A model generated the notes under the pieces. It saw only the letters and a list, made by a program, of their open reading frames with translations. It ran no database searches and had not been told where the DNA came from. From positions 1 to 60,495 of the forward strand of contig JAGAXP010000287.1 in NCBI GenBank assembly GCA_017940955.1: a stretch of 60,495 nt of DNA, in the 5' to 3' direction. The stretch comes from Oribacterium sp. (lineage in GTDB: Bacteria > Bacillota_A > Clostridia > Lachnospirales > Lachnospiraceae). Every line of letters begins with the position of its first letter. The stretch's first letter is position 1. Below, in pieces: positions 24,661 to 32,018 of this stretch. The position numbers and the translations under genes were made by a program.

Positions 24661-25054
24661 CGTCTTGCCCCCTTTTCTTCTCCAGTTGACGGATGAACGA
24701 TTTCCAATCCTCTTCGTCTGCAAGACCATCATTTGTCATACGGAGAGCCATTCTTGCCATATTTCCTATTTCGGTATACATCATAGTATCTTCGATGTCA
24801 GATGGCACCTCAGACTTTTCCCTTGCAGCAAGGTCGTACATCCTTGCCTTGTCTTCTGGCGTAAGGGTCAGATAATCACAAAACGCCTCGATTTTATCAC
24901 TGTCAAAAGGCTTTCTTCTCCCTTTCTCAATATCACTCAACATACTCAGTGATAACCCGATTGCTGATGAGATATCCTTTAATGTCAGTTCACGGCTGTC
25001 TGCCAGTCTTTTTGCTCTTATAAACTGACCGAATCTCATATTTTCTTCTTTCAT
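24653..25054 (-). CDS. XRE-family phage repressor
   Basis: 133 residues (an internal start MRFGQFIRAKRL at residue 6 is equally possible). Helix-turn-helix: IRAKRLADSRELTLKDISSAIGLSLSMLSDIEKGRRKPFDSDKIEAFCDYL, about 8-60. The tail is helical and acidic. Coupling to immA by overlap identifies it as the ImmA-regulated repressor. A TATAAT-type -10 (minus strand of 25100-25105) lies 45 bp upstream and the palindrome 25154-25171 about 100 bp upstream. Confidence 0.88.
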   Translation of the reverse strand: MKEENMRFGQFIRAKRLADSRELTLKDISSAIGLSLSMLSDIEKGRRKPFDSDKIEAFCDYLTLTPEDKARMYDLAAREKSEVPSDIEDTMMYTEIGNMARMALRMTNDGLADEEDWKSFIRQLEKKRGQDDA

Positions 25055-25099
25055 ATTTCTCGACCATCCTTCTCAGCGGTGTGCGTTTAAAGCACCCAA

Positions 25100-25105
25100 A
25101 TTATA
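25100..25105 (-). promoter_or_regulatory. -10 element (TATAAT) for the repressor-immA operon
   Basis: Perfect TATAAT on the minus strand, 45 bp before the XRE start. The region 17-18 bp upstream (ATAGCA) is a poor -35, so the promoter would be weak or activator-dependent. The operator palindrome lies about 50 bp further upstream. Confidence 0.5.
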
Positions 25106-25153
25106 ATCAATCGTTACTATATATGCTATCGCAGATTCCGCTAATTTTTCTAA

Positions 25154-25171
25154 TTACGCCACTATGCGTAA
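25154..25171. promoter_or_regulatory. operator palindrome TTACGC-N6-GCGTAA (site 2)
   Basis: TTACGC CACTAT GCGTAA, same arms and spacing as 23754-23771 but with an unrelated spacer. It lies between the repressor promoter and the terminator of the Ter operon. Two matching sites flanking the repressor-immA unit are the expected operators of the switch. Confidence 0.7.
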
Positions 25172-25180
25172 GTATAAGGT

Positions 25181-25208
25181 AAAAAAAGAGACTTGTCAAG
25201 TCTCTTTT
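25181..25208 (-). terminator. terminator of the Ter operon
   Basis: AAAAGAGACTTG-A-CAAGTCTC then TTTTTTT on the minus strand: a near-perfect hairpin with short loop and long U-tract, starting 14 bases after the last gene of the Ter cluster. The flanking A and T runs make it potentially bidirectional. It marks the boundary between the Ter cluster and the prophage. Confidence 0.85.
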
Positions 25209-25221
25209 CAGAAGCGAGCTG

Positions 25222-25422
25222 CTATTTGAAAAGGTCAAAAAGACTGAAACTCGTTTTGTTGTACACCTTATTATATGCAGCTTTTTTCGGGTTTTTGATC
25301 CAGCCAATGCCCTTCTTCCCATATCCCGGAATTAGCGTTTTCTTTACTTTGCGTTTAAGTTTGCCTGTCGTGCGAGCCTTAAATGATTTCTTCAAACTCG
25401 GTGTTCTCATTCCAAATTTCAT
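25222..25422 (-). CDS. small basic protein at the end of the Ter operon
   Basis: 66 residues, strongly basic (about 20 Lys/Arg): MKFGMRTPSLKKSFKARTTG, KRKVKKTLIPGYGKKGIGWI, NPKKAAYNKVYNKTSFSL. I have a sense of similar short proteins (SLKKRISARTTGK..IPGYGKKG..) across Firmicutes, often beside stress or toxin loci, but know of no function. GAGGTGGCAG provides a ribosome binding site. It is the last gene before the terminator. Charge suggests nucleic acid or membrane surface binding. Confidence 0.65.
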   Translation of the reverse strand: MKFGMRTPSLKKSFKARTTGKLKRKVKKTLIPGYGKKGIGWIKNPKKAAYNKVYNKTSFSLFDLFK

Positions 25423-25440
25423 TCTGCCACCTCGCTTTAC

Positions 25441-26037
25441 TCAAAAATTACTACACTTAGGCGTGTTGTAGATAAAGTCATTCATATCTGTAGTTTGAAC
25501 AGACACACCTTCATGCACGAACACCCAACTATCTCCGTTCCGTTGAATTCTTCCGGCAATAACCATTTTGGCCCCACTGTAAAGGTTCGAAATATCGGTC
25601 CTCGCAAGTTCATCACCGGATTTCTGATCTACTATTCTTACAAATGCCTCTTGGATTTTCCCTGTACCTATACGTTTTTTCTCCTTAAAAATATCCAACG
25701 TCAGAATCACCTGTTCAGCTTGTACCGGCAACTTATTCAAATCAAGCACAATTACCTCGTCATCACCTTTTCCGCCAACCCGATTATCACCAAGGTGTAC
25801 AGCAGCCCCATCGAACATAGTCCTGTTCCCGTAATACAAGCAACACTCTTCCGTTACCGATGAAATCGGAGTGCCGTCCTCTTTGCAAAAAACAGCTCTT
25901 GCATCGCAATCGATAGACACTTCCTTATCAAACAATCCGCCTATTAACCCTCCAGAACGCTGTCTCGGAAATGCATTCCACCCAAACCTTGCCTCAACTA
26001 CCCCTGAAACACAGACAGACTCTCTCTGTTTGCTCAT
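25441..26037 (-). CDS. TerD-domain protein (sixth copy, distal)
   Basis: 198 residues. TerD core: SGVVEARFGWNAF, SIDCDARAVFCKEDG, YYGNRTMFDGAAVHLGDN, GGKGDDEVIVLDLNKLP, GKIQEAFVRIVDQKSGDELARTDIS and SGAKMVIAGRIQRNGDSWVF. The Asp-rich turns (DCDAR, GDNRVGGKGDDE) match the Ca2+-binding sites of the family. It lies 31 kb away from the other five TerD genes, at the far end of the same operon. The Gly-rich GGLIGGLF insertion resembles that of the copies at 57.8 and 58.5 kb. It overlaps the upstream small membrane gene by 4 bp. Confidence 0.88.
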   Translation of the reverse strand: MSKQRESVCVSGVVEARFGWNAFPRQRSGGLIGGLFDKEVSIDCDARAVFCKEDGTPISSVTEECCLYYGNRTMFDGAAVHLGDNRVGGKGDDEVIVLDLNKLPVQAEQVILTLDIFKEKKRIGTGKIQEAFVRIVDQKSGDELARTDISNLYSGAKMVIAGRIQRNGDSWVFVHEGVSVQTTDMNDFIYNTPKCSNF

Positions 26038-26282
26038 TTCCTCTCTCCCTTCTTTTCAATCTTGTTTTCAAAAAGACGGTAAATGATACACGGCGTATAC
26101 ATAACCGCCAAAAGAAGCGATATTACTCCGAAACAAACACTTGTGCTTTCTGAAATGATCCAAAAACTTGGACGGAACACAAGGAGTAAGACTCCAATAG
26201 CCAGTGCTATCAGCGTAATCAAAATCAGCCCAATCTCATCCCAATAAGTTGTAGTATCATTTTTTACAAAGGAAAACTTCAT
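26034..26282 (-). CDS. small two-TM membrane protein
   Basis: 82 residues from MKFSFVKNDTTTYWDEI; GGAGGT sits seven bases before this ATG while the ATG two codons earlier is too close to it. Two hydrophobic segments (LILITLIALAIGVLLLVF, VCFGVISLLLAVMYTPCII) and a basic tail (ENKIEKKGERK). No family recognised. It overlaps the TerD gene, so it may tether or regulate it at the membrane. Confidence 0.75.
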   Translation of the reverse strand: MKFSFVKNDTTTYWDEIGLILITLIALAIGVLLLVFRPSFWIISESTSVCFGVISLLLAVMYTPCIIYRLFENKIEKKGERK

Positions 26283-26306
26283 ACGCATACCTCCGTAGAT
26301 TCGTTA

Positions 26307-27356
26307 TTATATGTCTGCCAGCTGTTTAATCAGCCCACAACATTTGTAGTTATTCAAGTGAACATACTCAATTTCCACATTTTTTTCAAACGACAATTGT
26401 CTTATGTGGTCAAGCTCTCTGGACTTCTTATACCTTTCATCAATTACTACCTTCCACGGAATGCGTCTTAAAAGAACCCTTGTAGTTTCACCTATTCCGG
26501 GCTTGATGTAATTGATATTTCTTATATCGAACATTTTAGCAAGTTTTTTTACATCTTCCATCCCATTTGATGCAAGGATTTTGTTATCTGGTTCAATTTC
26601 ATAATCAAACATGCTTTCGATATAATCGATAAACTCATAAGTGCGATCTTCCGGTCGTAGATCTCCGTAAAACGCTGCTCCATGAAAATCATCTTTTCCG
26701 ATAATGTCACTTCTTAGAAAAGTCCTGCTAATCAGTCCACTGACTGTACAATTTAGACATGAGCTCGGGATCATAATATCATCATGGGTTCCGCATAGTT
26801 CCGTGAGTCCTGCAGGATCTGCAAGTACTGCAAGACTATCCTGTATTCCTTCGAAGGATTTTAATTCCTTCTTCAACTCATTATAAATCGCACCCTTGCC
26901 TGTCCATCCGTCAACGAACTGGATGCATTCTGCCCCATGTCTTTCTACTATATAGTTTACAGCATTTCTATCTATGCCACGATCTCTGATTATTGATATC
27001 GAATAGTGTGGGCATTCAAATCCATATTTTTTTCTGATGTACCGTCGTATCAATATACCAAGCGGAGTCCCCGCCCTTGCTAGGGAAACAATAACAACTT
27101 TACTTCCCTTTTCTCTGACTATCTTGTTGGAAACTCTTGCGATCGCATCCGCAGTATTCTGTCCAAAAACTACTAATGATGCTTCGTATATTCTAATATA
27201 ATCCTCTGTAGGTCTATACTCAAGAGGGAGCATTTCGGAATAATGTGTTCCGCTCTGTATTCTTTTCTCTCGTTCTTCTGTAGGTAAAGGGTCCACCAAA
27301 CCCGTAATATCCTTTAGAAGTAACGTGACATCTTCTTCTAAAAAACTACTGTTCAT
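26307..27356 (-). CDS. StiP/PRTase-1-family protein of the Ter pathway
   Basis: 349 residues. It matches the family annotated as cysteine protease StiP or Ter-linked phosphoribosyltransferase (PF11202): SGTHYSEMLPLEYRPTEDY, VVIVSLARAGTPLGILIRRYI, IQFVDGWTGKGAIYNELKKEL (PRPP-loop-like DGWTGKGA), HDDIMIPSSCLNCTVSGLISRTFL and IKPGIGETTRVLLRRIPWKVVID. Aravind and co-workers placed it in a pathway predicted to make a nucleoside-like metabolite. It is last in the biosynthetic block: ATP-grasp, HAD, CitE-like lyase, PRTase-TRSP, this gene. Protease activity is not supported by what I see. Confidence 0.88.
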   Translation of the reverse strand: MNSSFLEEDVTLLLKDITGLVDPLPTEEREKRIQSGTHYSEMLPLEYRPTEDYIRIYEASLVVFGQNTADAIARVSNKIVREKGSKVVIVSLARAGTPLGILIRRYIRKKYGFECPHYSISIIRDRGIDRNAVNYIVERHGAECIQFVDGWTGKGAIYNELKKELKSFEGIQDSLAVLADPAGLTELCGTHDDIMIPSSCLNCTVSGLISRTFLRSDIIGKDDFHGAAFYGDLRPEDRTYEFIDYIESMFDYEIEPDNKILASNGMEDVKKLAKMFDIRNINYIKPGIGETTRVLLRRIPWKVVIDERYKKSRELDHIRQLSFEKNVEIEYVHLNNYKCCGLIKQLADI

Positions 27357-27373
27357 CTATAAATCCCTATTCG

Positions 27374-28498
27374 TCACGAATAACGCCATCTAGAAACCAA
27401 AATATTCTGATTTCCGACACTACTTAATGCAGTGAGCAGATCACTCATTCCTTCTGCGATGTCAGCCGCATCAGTGACAATTATCACCTTATCGTATTTT
27501 CTCAAATTGTATACATATGTATCTCGTGCCTTATCATATACACTTCTGATCTGATATCTATGGCTTAGAGGATAGCCTTCAGCACCTGATGCAATGATAG
27601 GGCTTCTTGTTGTCGCATGAACCTTAACCACTTGAGCAGCACCGTCTCTATATAGTATCTCTCCCAGGCGTAAAGCCGGATACATACATTCTTCAGTGCC
27701 AAGAACAAGAATATCGTTATACCTCTCATAGCCTATATTATTCTCAATCTCACCTGCATACCTTTCGGTCTCTTTTTCATAATCACTAAACACAACCGCT
27801 TTGCGTGCATTTATCTTCGTATCAAATTCCACGCATTCAACATCCAAAAGCTTATTGGATTTACAAAATGTATCCCTGTCTTCCTCGTAGGAAATATTCA
27901 TGATGCTGTCTTTCTTATATTCAAAAGGGAGATCCGATATAAACAGGCACTCAATTCCTTCATCTTCAAGTTGATTAACACGGAGATTAGTCATACTGTT
28001 CAGGATTGAAACAATGCTGAATTTGATCTCTTTTGTCCCATACTTTTCCTTTAAGATATCCGCCAGCTTGCAAATGGTATTTCCAGTCGTTACTTCATCA
28101 TCGATAAAAACTACCCTGTCAACCTTCTCTAAACAATCCCCGATTCCATTAGTCCTCAACATCTGATCGGTTGCATGGCTGTGAGATTCTGTGAAGTACA
28201 AATACTCTTCATTTTCCAAATGTTCTCTTGTTGTGTTCTGATAGAAAACCACATTATCCAAATAGTGACAAACACCGGCAGCTATTCCAGTCGCAGTTTC
28301 TGCAAATCCAATTACGAATAGCCGATCAGACGGATATGCCTCCTTCACCATATTTGCTAAAGTACGACACATCATCATCGTATCCTCTGGATTTGTAGGA
28401 ATATGCTTTCCCTGGATTGGATTGACATACAGGTAAGGTCGTATATTATTATTATCCCTCTTTGCCAATCTTACCAAGTCATCTACTGAATACTGCAA
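27374..28498 (-). CDS. Ter-pathway phosphoribosyltransferase with TRSP domain
   Basis: 374 residues starting at TTG 28498, with GGAGG nine bases upstream. N-terminal PRTase fold: LFVIGFAETATGIAAGVCHYL and the PRPP motif DRVVFIDDEVTTGNTICKL. C-terminal TRSP domain (from about residue 230): DILVLGTEECMYPALRLGEILYRDG, VKVHATTRSPIIA (the TRSP motif) and KVIIVTDAADIAEGM. PRTase_2-TRSP proteins form part of the Ter biosynthetic module, where they should join a base-like group to a ribose phosphate. Substrate unknown. Confidence 0.9.
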   Translation of the reverse strand: MQYSVDDLVRLAKRDNNNIRPYLYVNPIQGKHIPTNPEDTMMMCRTLANMVKEAYPSDRLFVIGFAETATGIAAGVCHYLDNVVFYQNTTREHLENEEYLYFTESHSHATDQMLRTNGIGDCLEKVDRVVFIDDEVTTGNTICKLADILKEKYGTKEIKFSIVSILNSMTNLRVNQLEDEGIECLFISDLPFEYKKDSIMNISYEEDRDTFCKSNKLLDVECVEFDTKINARKAVVFSDYEKETERYAGEIENNIGYERYNDILVLGTEECMYPALRLGEILYRDGAAQVVKVHATTRSPIIASGAEGYPLSHRYQIRSVYDKARDTYVYNLRKYDKVIIVTDAADIAEGMSDLLTALSSVGNQNILVSRWRYS

Positions 28499-28526
28499 TT
28501 TTAAAGTCCTCCTATAGTTACCGTTT

Positions 28527-29492
28527 TCAATTCACTCCGTATATTTCCGCAAGTGTTATTGTTTTGTATGCCCAATTTATATGCGTTTTAACTTCATTCA
28601 TTCGTTCTCCCGCAAAACTCTTCCCTACCTGCAGGCCGGTCTCATCCCAATTTAATATTTCTTTCGCATCCTCATAATCTTTACGAGATACCTTAAGCGC
28701 TTCATTTACAACACTGATCTGTTTAGGATGAATAACCGTCTTTCCTATAAAGCCGTTAACCTTATCAAGCTTCAATTCATTTCGCAGACCGCGCTTCCAC
28801 TCTTCGTTATCACTTGAGAAGAATTCCCATACTGGACCGGAAACAACATATTCTCTTGAGAAGACAGTCAATATATCGCCAAGAAGCTGTGATATCGGGA
28901 GTATGTCATAAATAGTCTCATCATAATGCCTTCTGGCTGCAAATTCATTTGAAAAGTCATTCCCTCCCACGCGAATATTCAGCACCAAATCCTTAACAGA
29001 ATCTATTTTATTTTTTAAATCAGACAGCACCGTGTGTCTCGTTGAATATTCAACTATGTCACGACTTTCCAGTATAGGCATCATGTATACAGTCTTGTTT
29101 GCTTCTGAATTTATTTTTCTCATAGCACTATTATAGGAATCAGCATTTCCTACTGAATACTTCGGGAAAATAAATCCTGTTATCAGTTCTGAACAATTCG
29201 CCAATTCTTCCCATAGTCTTAACAGCTGCTCACAACTTCGAACACGGATAAAAATCATCGGCATATAGAATGTTTTATCAGAACGGGCTTCTAACAGTCT
29301 TTTCAGTGTTACTCCAACCTGTTTTTCAGCAAATTCCACACTGTCATCAGCAATCGTATCCTCAAGGCACAAGGCTAACGAATAAGGGCGGCAGAATTTT
29401 TCAGCGATTATTGAATCCGCTACTTTTCGATTTAATGCCGGTGTATATAGTAAAGCCCCGACTTTATATTTAAGTTCAATATTCTCAATCAT
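28527..29492 (-). CDS. CitE-like C-C bond lyase of the Ter pathway
   Basis: 321 residues, TIM barrel of the HpcH/HpaI-CitE class: VGALLYTPALNRKVADSIIAEKFCRPYSLALCLEDTIADDSV (acidic metal ligands), FYMPMIFIRVRSCEQL, GFIFPKYSVGNADSY, VYMMPILESRDIVEY, LVLNIRVGGNDFSNEF and FIGKTVIHPKQISVVNEAL. The ESRD and RVGGNDFSN segments match substrate-binding loops of the family. Ter-linked members (C-C_Bond_Lyase family) are predicted to cleave or form a C-C bond in the nucleoside-like product. Twenty-eight bp from the PRTase gene and 14 bp from HAD. Confidence 0.88.
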   Translation of the reverse strand: MIENIELKYKVGALLYTPALNRKVADSIIAEKFCRPYSLALCLEDTIADDSVEFAEKQVGVTLKRLLEARSDKTFYMPMIFIRVRSCEQLLRLWEELANCSELITGFIFPKYSVGNADSYNSAMRKINSEANKTVYMMPILESRDIVEYSTRHTVLSDLKNKIDSVKDLVLNIRVGGNDFSNEFAARRHYDETIYDILPISQLLGDILTVFSREYVVSGPVWEFFSSDNEEWKRGLRNELKLDKVNGFIGKTVIHPKQISVVNEALKVSRKDYEDAKEILNWDETGLQVGKSFAGERMNEVKTHINWAYKTITLAEIYGVN

Positions 29493-29506
29493 TTATTTAG
29501 CTACCT

Positions 29507-30265
29507 CTATATCCTGCCCTTCATTCTCATCTCAGCAATATACCTGCATATCCCATCTGAAAAGGGCGTATCTTCAATTGTAATTCTGTTCTTACAGGTT
29601 ATCAAATCCGTTATGGTCTTGTTTACAAATGCAAAGTCAGCGTTATTCAACATTGAAACATCCATCAAATTATCACCGGCGGATAGTATAGTTCCAACCT
29701 TCCTTTTCCGTATGAATCTCCCAATGGCTTCTCCTTTTGATATACCATTTGCAAACAAATACACTTTTCGGCCATCCCTTTGCACCTTAACCCTGTTCGG
29801 ATCCAACGATTTGCTTATTTCTTTATACACACCTTCAGGATCAGAGCATTTTACGTAGCTCATATATCTTTCGGGTCTATGCATAGTCTCGCCACAGCAT
29901 ATCCCAGAGAGTAATTCTGTCGCTTGCTCCAAGTCTTCATACTTGTCTCGAACAAGACCGTCCGTCTTATCAGACCACTCCAGATCCTCTTTTCCGTCTA
30001 CAAGTAGTTTCCCACCATTACATACAATCGCATATTTAAAACGAAGCCTTTCCGAACACTCTATCCTATCGTATTGCTGCTTTGTTCTGGTGGTAACCGG
30101 AACAACCTCCAGCCAATCAGCGGAAGATAAAAAATCATAGGCGAATTCGGTCATGAAACTCTGCTCTTTACCGTCCAAATGTTCAACAACAATCTTAGGC
30201 TTACCAATTTCCCTATGATGCGAGTAAATCATTGTATTATCCAAGTCTGTAAAAAAAATACTCAT
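29507..30265 (-). CDS. HAD-superfamily phosphatase of the Ter pathway
   Basis: 252 residues from MSIFFTDLDNTMIYS; AAGGGGAG is seven bases before this ATG (a TTG seven codons earlier has no site). HAD motifs: I, FTDLDNTMI (nucleophile and acid/base Asp); II, VVPVTTRTKQQ; III, lysine in ISKGEAIGRFIRK; IV, ILSAGDNLMDVSML. The layout with AIVCNGGKLLVDG as C2 cap fits the Cof/sucrose-phosphatase branch. In this module it would remove a phosphate from a sugar or nucleotide intermediate. It overlaps or abuts the ATP-grasp gene. Confidence 0.9.
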   Translation of the reverse strand: MSIFFTDLDNTMIYSHHREIGKPKIVVEHLDGKEQSFMTEFAYDFLSSADWLEVVPVTTRTKQQYDRIECSERLRFKYAIVCNGGKLLVDGKEDLEWSDKTDGLVRDKYEDLEQATELLSGICCGETMHRPERYMSYVKCSDPEGVYKEISKSLDPNRVKVQRDGRKVYLFANGISKGEAIGRFIRKRKVGTILSAGDNLMDVSMLNNADFAFVNKTITDLITCKNRITIEDTPFSDGICRYIAEMRMKGRI

Positions 30266-30278
30266 ACAATGACTCCCC

Positions 30279-31280
30279 TTACTCAATTGTTACCGGTTGT
30301 AATACCTGAGCTAATATCTTTTCTTCACATCTACAACTCCACTCAACAGCTTCACCAGATAGCTTCTTAAGTGCAAGTGACGGGATATTAACCCCGCTGG
30401 CATAGCATGCCATTTGCACTCCACCAGACATCCTTGTATTAACCTCTAAGAAATACGGAACACCATCTAAGTACTTGAATTGAATGTTGTAAGGGCACTC
30501 AAGTCCTGCCTTATCTTGAAATTCTCTGCAAATGTCGATAATTTCTTTATCAAATCTCAACACTTCATATTTTGCATTCCCTTTTATTCTTGGCAATGCA
30601 ATTAATCCCATCGATGTATTTAAGCAATCCACACTAATTTCTTCATCAGGCAGAAACGGCATAATCATTATAGGGGAGAAAACCTCCCTTTCTGAAAGCG
30701 CGTCAATTACATCATCCAGTGTCATTCTTGTGTTCTGCTTCTTAAAAAGCGCAGCATATCCTTTGCGGTTATTATCTATCAGCCTAAAACTCTTTCCGCC
30801 CTCATCCTTCTCAAACTTAAAACAGACCTGTTTATATTTTTCTAGCAACTTCTCGTAAGCACTTTTGAATTCATCCACTGTTTTCACTATATAAAAATCA
30901 GGAACTGTACCTATGGAATTCTCCTTGAAATACTCGTATGCCTTTTCTTTATGATTTAGAATAGAAACGATGTGATAGTCATCCATCATCACTTTCACAC
31001 CGAGTTCTTCAAACCTGTGTTTTTGTTCGCTGATTTTAAGCATTCCTCTTCTTGGAAGGAAGAAGTCTACCTCATGCTCTTTGCAAAACTCCAAGCAATA
31101 ATCAACATACTCATCATCCTTAAGCACCGGCTCCTGATACCACTCATCGCAGCCATTTTTAATAACCGAATACTCATTTTCATTACTTCCAATAATGTGT
31201 ATGTCAGGATTATCCTGTCTGAGTAGCTCTATAATATTTAATGCTGTGCTGAACCAGTGGTTCATCCATATTCGTTTCAT
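30279..31280 (-). CDS. ATP-grasp ligase of the Ter pathway
   Basis: 333 residues. N-terminal Rossmann-like pre-ATP-grasp domain (HWFSTALNIIELLRQDNPDIHIIGSNEN), then the ATP-grasp fold: SILNHKEKAYEYFKENSIGTVPDFYIV, QVCFKFEKDEGGKSFRLID (ATP-binding Lys and Gly-rich loop), IMIMPFLPDEEISVDCL and PYFLEVNTRMSGGVQMACYASGVNI (metal-binding E-x-N with TRMSGG). It should join a carboxylate to an amine. Family ATPgrasp_Ter. First gene of the biosynthetic block, 30 bp after the membrane protein. Confidence 0.92.
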   Translation of the reverse strand: MKRIWMNHWFSTALNIIELLRQDNPDIHIIGSNENEYSVIKNGCDEWYQEPVLKDDEYVDYCLEFCKEHEVDFFLPRRGMLKISEQKHRFEELGVKVMMDDYHIVSILNHKEKAYEYFKENSIGTVPDFYIVKTVDEFKSAYEKLLEKYKQVCFKFEKDEGGKSFRLIDNNRKGYAALFKKQNTRMTLDDVIDALSEREVFSPIMIMPFLPDEEISVDCLNTSMGLIALPRIKGNAKYEVLRFDKEIIDICREFQDKAGLECPYNIQFKYLDGVPYFLEVNTRMSGGVQMACYASGVNIPSLALKKLSGEAVEWSCRCEEKILAQVLQPVTIE

Positions 31281-31310
31281 TATCCTTCTCCAATCGTTTT
31301 GGGGTACTAT

Positions 31311-32003
31311 TTAATCATGTCTCCCTGATCCGCCCATTATCAAGAAATACATACCTACAAGCATTAGAATCATCGTTATGATTGCCGGAAAACCAGCAAC
31401 AACAACTGTAAAGAAATATGGCAAACCCATAGTCATTTCGATTACAACAGCCAAGAATAAAATCAAGGTTGTTATAAAGAAAGCATTGGCCAACCATTGA
31501 ACAGGGCGGCTGTTAAGTAAATTCTCCCGTAACACCTGCTGAGCCATCGATCTCGTTATTAATCTTCTCAACGGAGAAGCAAATACAGCGCCCAATCCCC
31601 CCATTACAACAGAAAAGATTGCAATAAACATTTGCAGAATCTCCCCTGTTCTATCAGAGAAAACTATATTTCTGACGAACCACATTGCGATTAGATAGAG
31701 TACAACATAACCCAGAATAGTAAGCAGTACTCTCCTGAAACCTCTTCTCATGTTGGCCGGCATGAGATTCTGGACAAACACTACAACAAATATAACGATT
31801 ATTGTTTGACCAAAGTCCTTTGTTAAATCCGCAATCGTCCCCCCAGAAAACCCATTCCTTATGAGATCCGTCGTGCAATTTATCAGTGGCAAGCCTCCCA
31901 TAGAGAGAAGAATCTGCGAAGATCCCAAGAAGGCATATATCAAAAAATATGTAAAAATAACCATGAGACCTATTACTATATTGTCTCTTCCGTTACTGTT
32001 CAA
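31311..32003 (-). CDS. multi-pass membrane protein
   Basis: 230 residues beginning with TTG 32003, nine bases after AAGGAGGT. Five to six hydrophobic segments: IVIGLMVIFTYFLIYAFLG, TIIVIFVVVFVQNLM, VLLTILGYVVLYLIAMWFV, ILQMFIAIFSVVMGGLGAVF, NAFFITTLILFLAVVIEM and FFTVVVAGFPAIITMILMLVG. I recognise no family. Sitting between the FtsK-type motor and the biosynthetic block, it could be the membrane channel or anchor of the motor system, or a transporter for the metabolite. Both are inference. Confidence 0.8.
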   Translation of the reverse strand: MNSNGRDNIVIGLMVIFTYFLIYAFLGSSQILLSMGGLPLINCTTDLIRNGFSGGTIADLTKDFGQTIIVIFVVVFVQNLMPANMRRGFRRVLLTILGYVVLYLIAMWFVRNIVFSDRTGEILQMFIAIFSVVMGGLGAVFASPLRRLITRSMAQQVLRENLLNSRPVQWLANAFFITTLILFLAVVIEMTMGLPYFFTVVVAGFPAIITMILMLVGMYFLIMGGSGRHD

Positions 32004-32018
32004 ATTAAACAGACCTCC

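Noticed and set aside
23842..24732. Longer ImmA start at 24732
   Set aside because: The extra 24 residues lie inside the XRE gene and the ATG at 24660 sits in the usual stop-start overlap.
26307..27356. Cysteine protease function suggested by the StiP name
   Set aside because: No convincing Cys-His pair in papain-like order; the DGWTGKGA loop and neighbours favour the phosphoribosyltransferase-type role.
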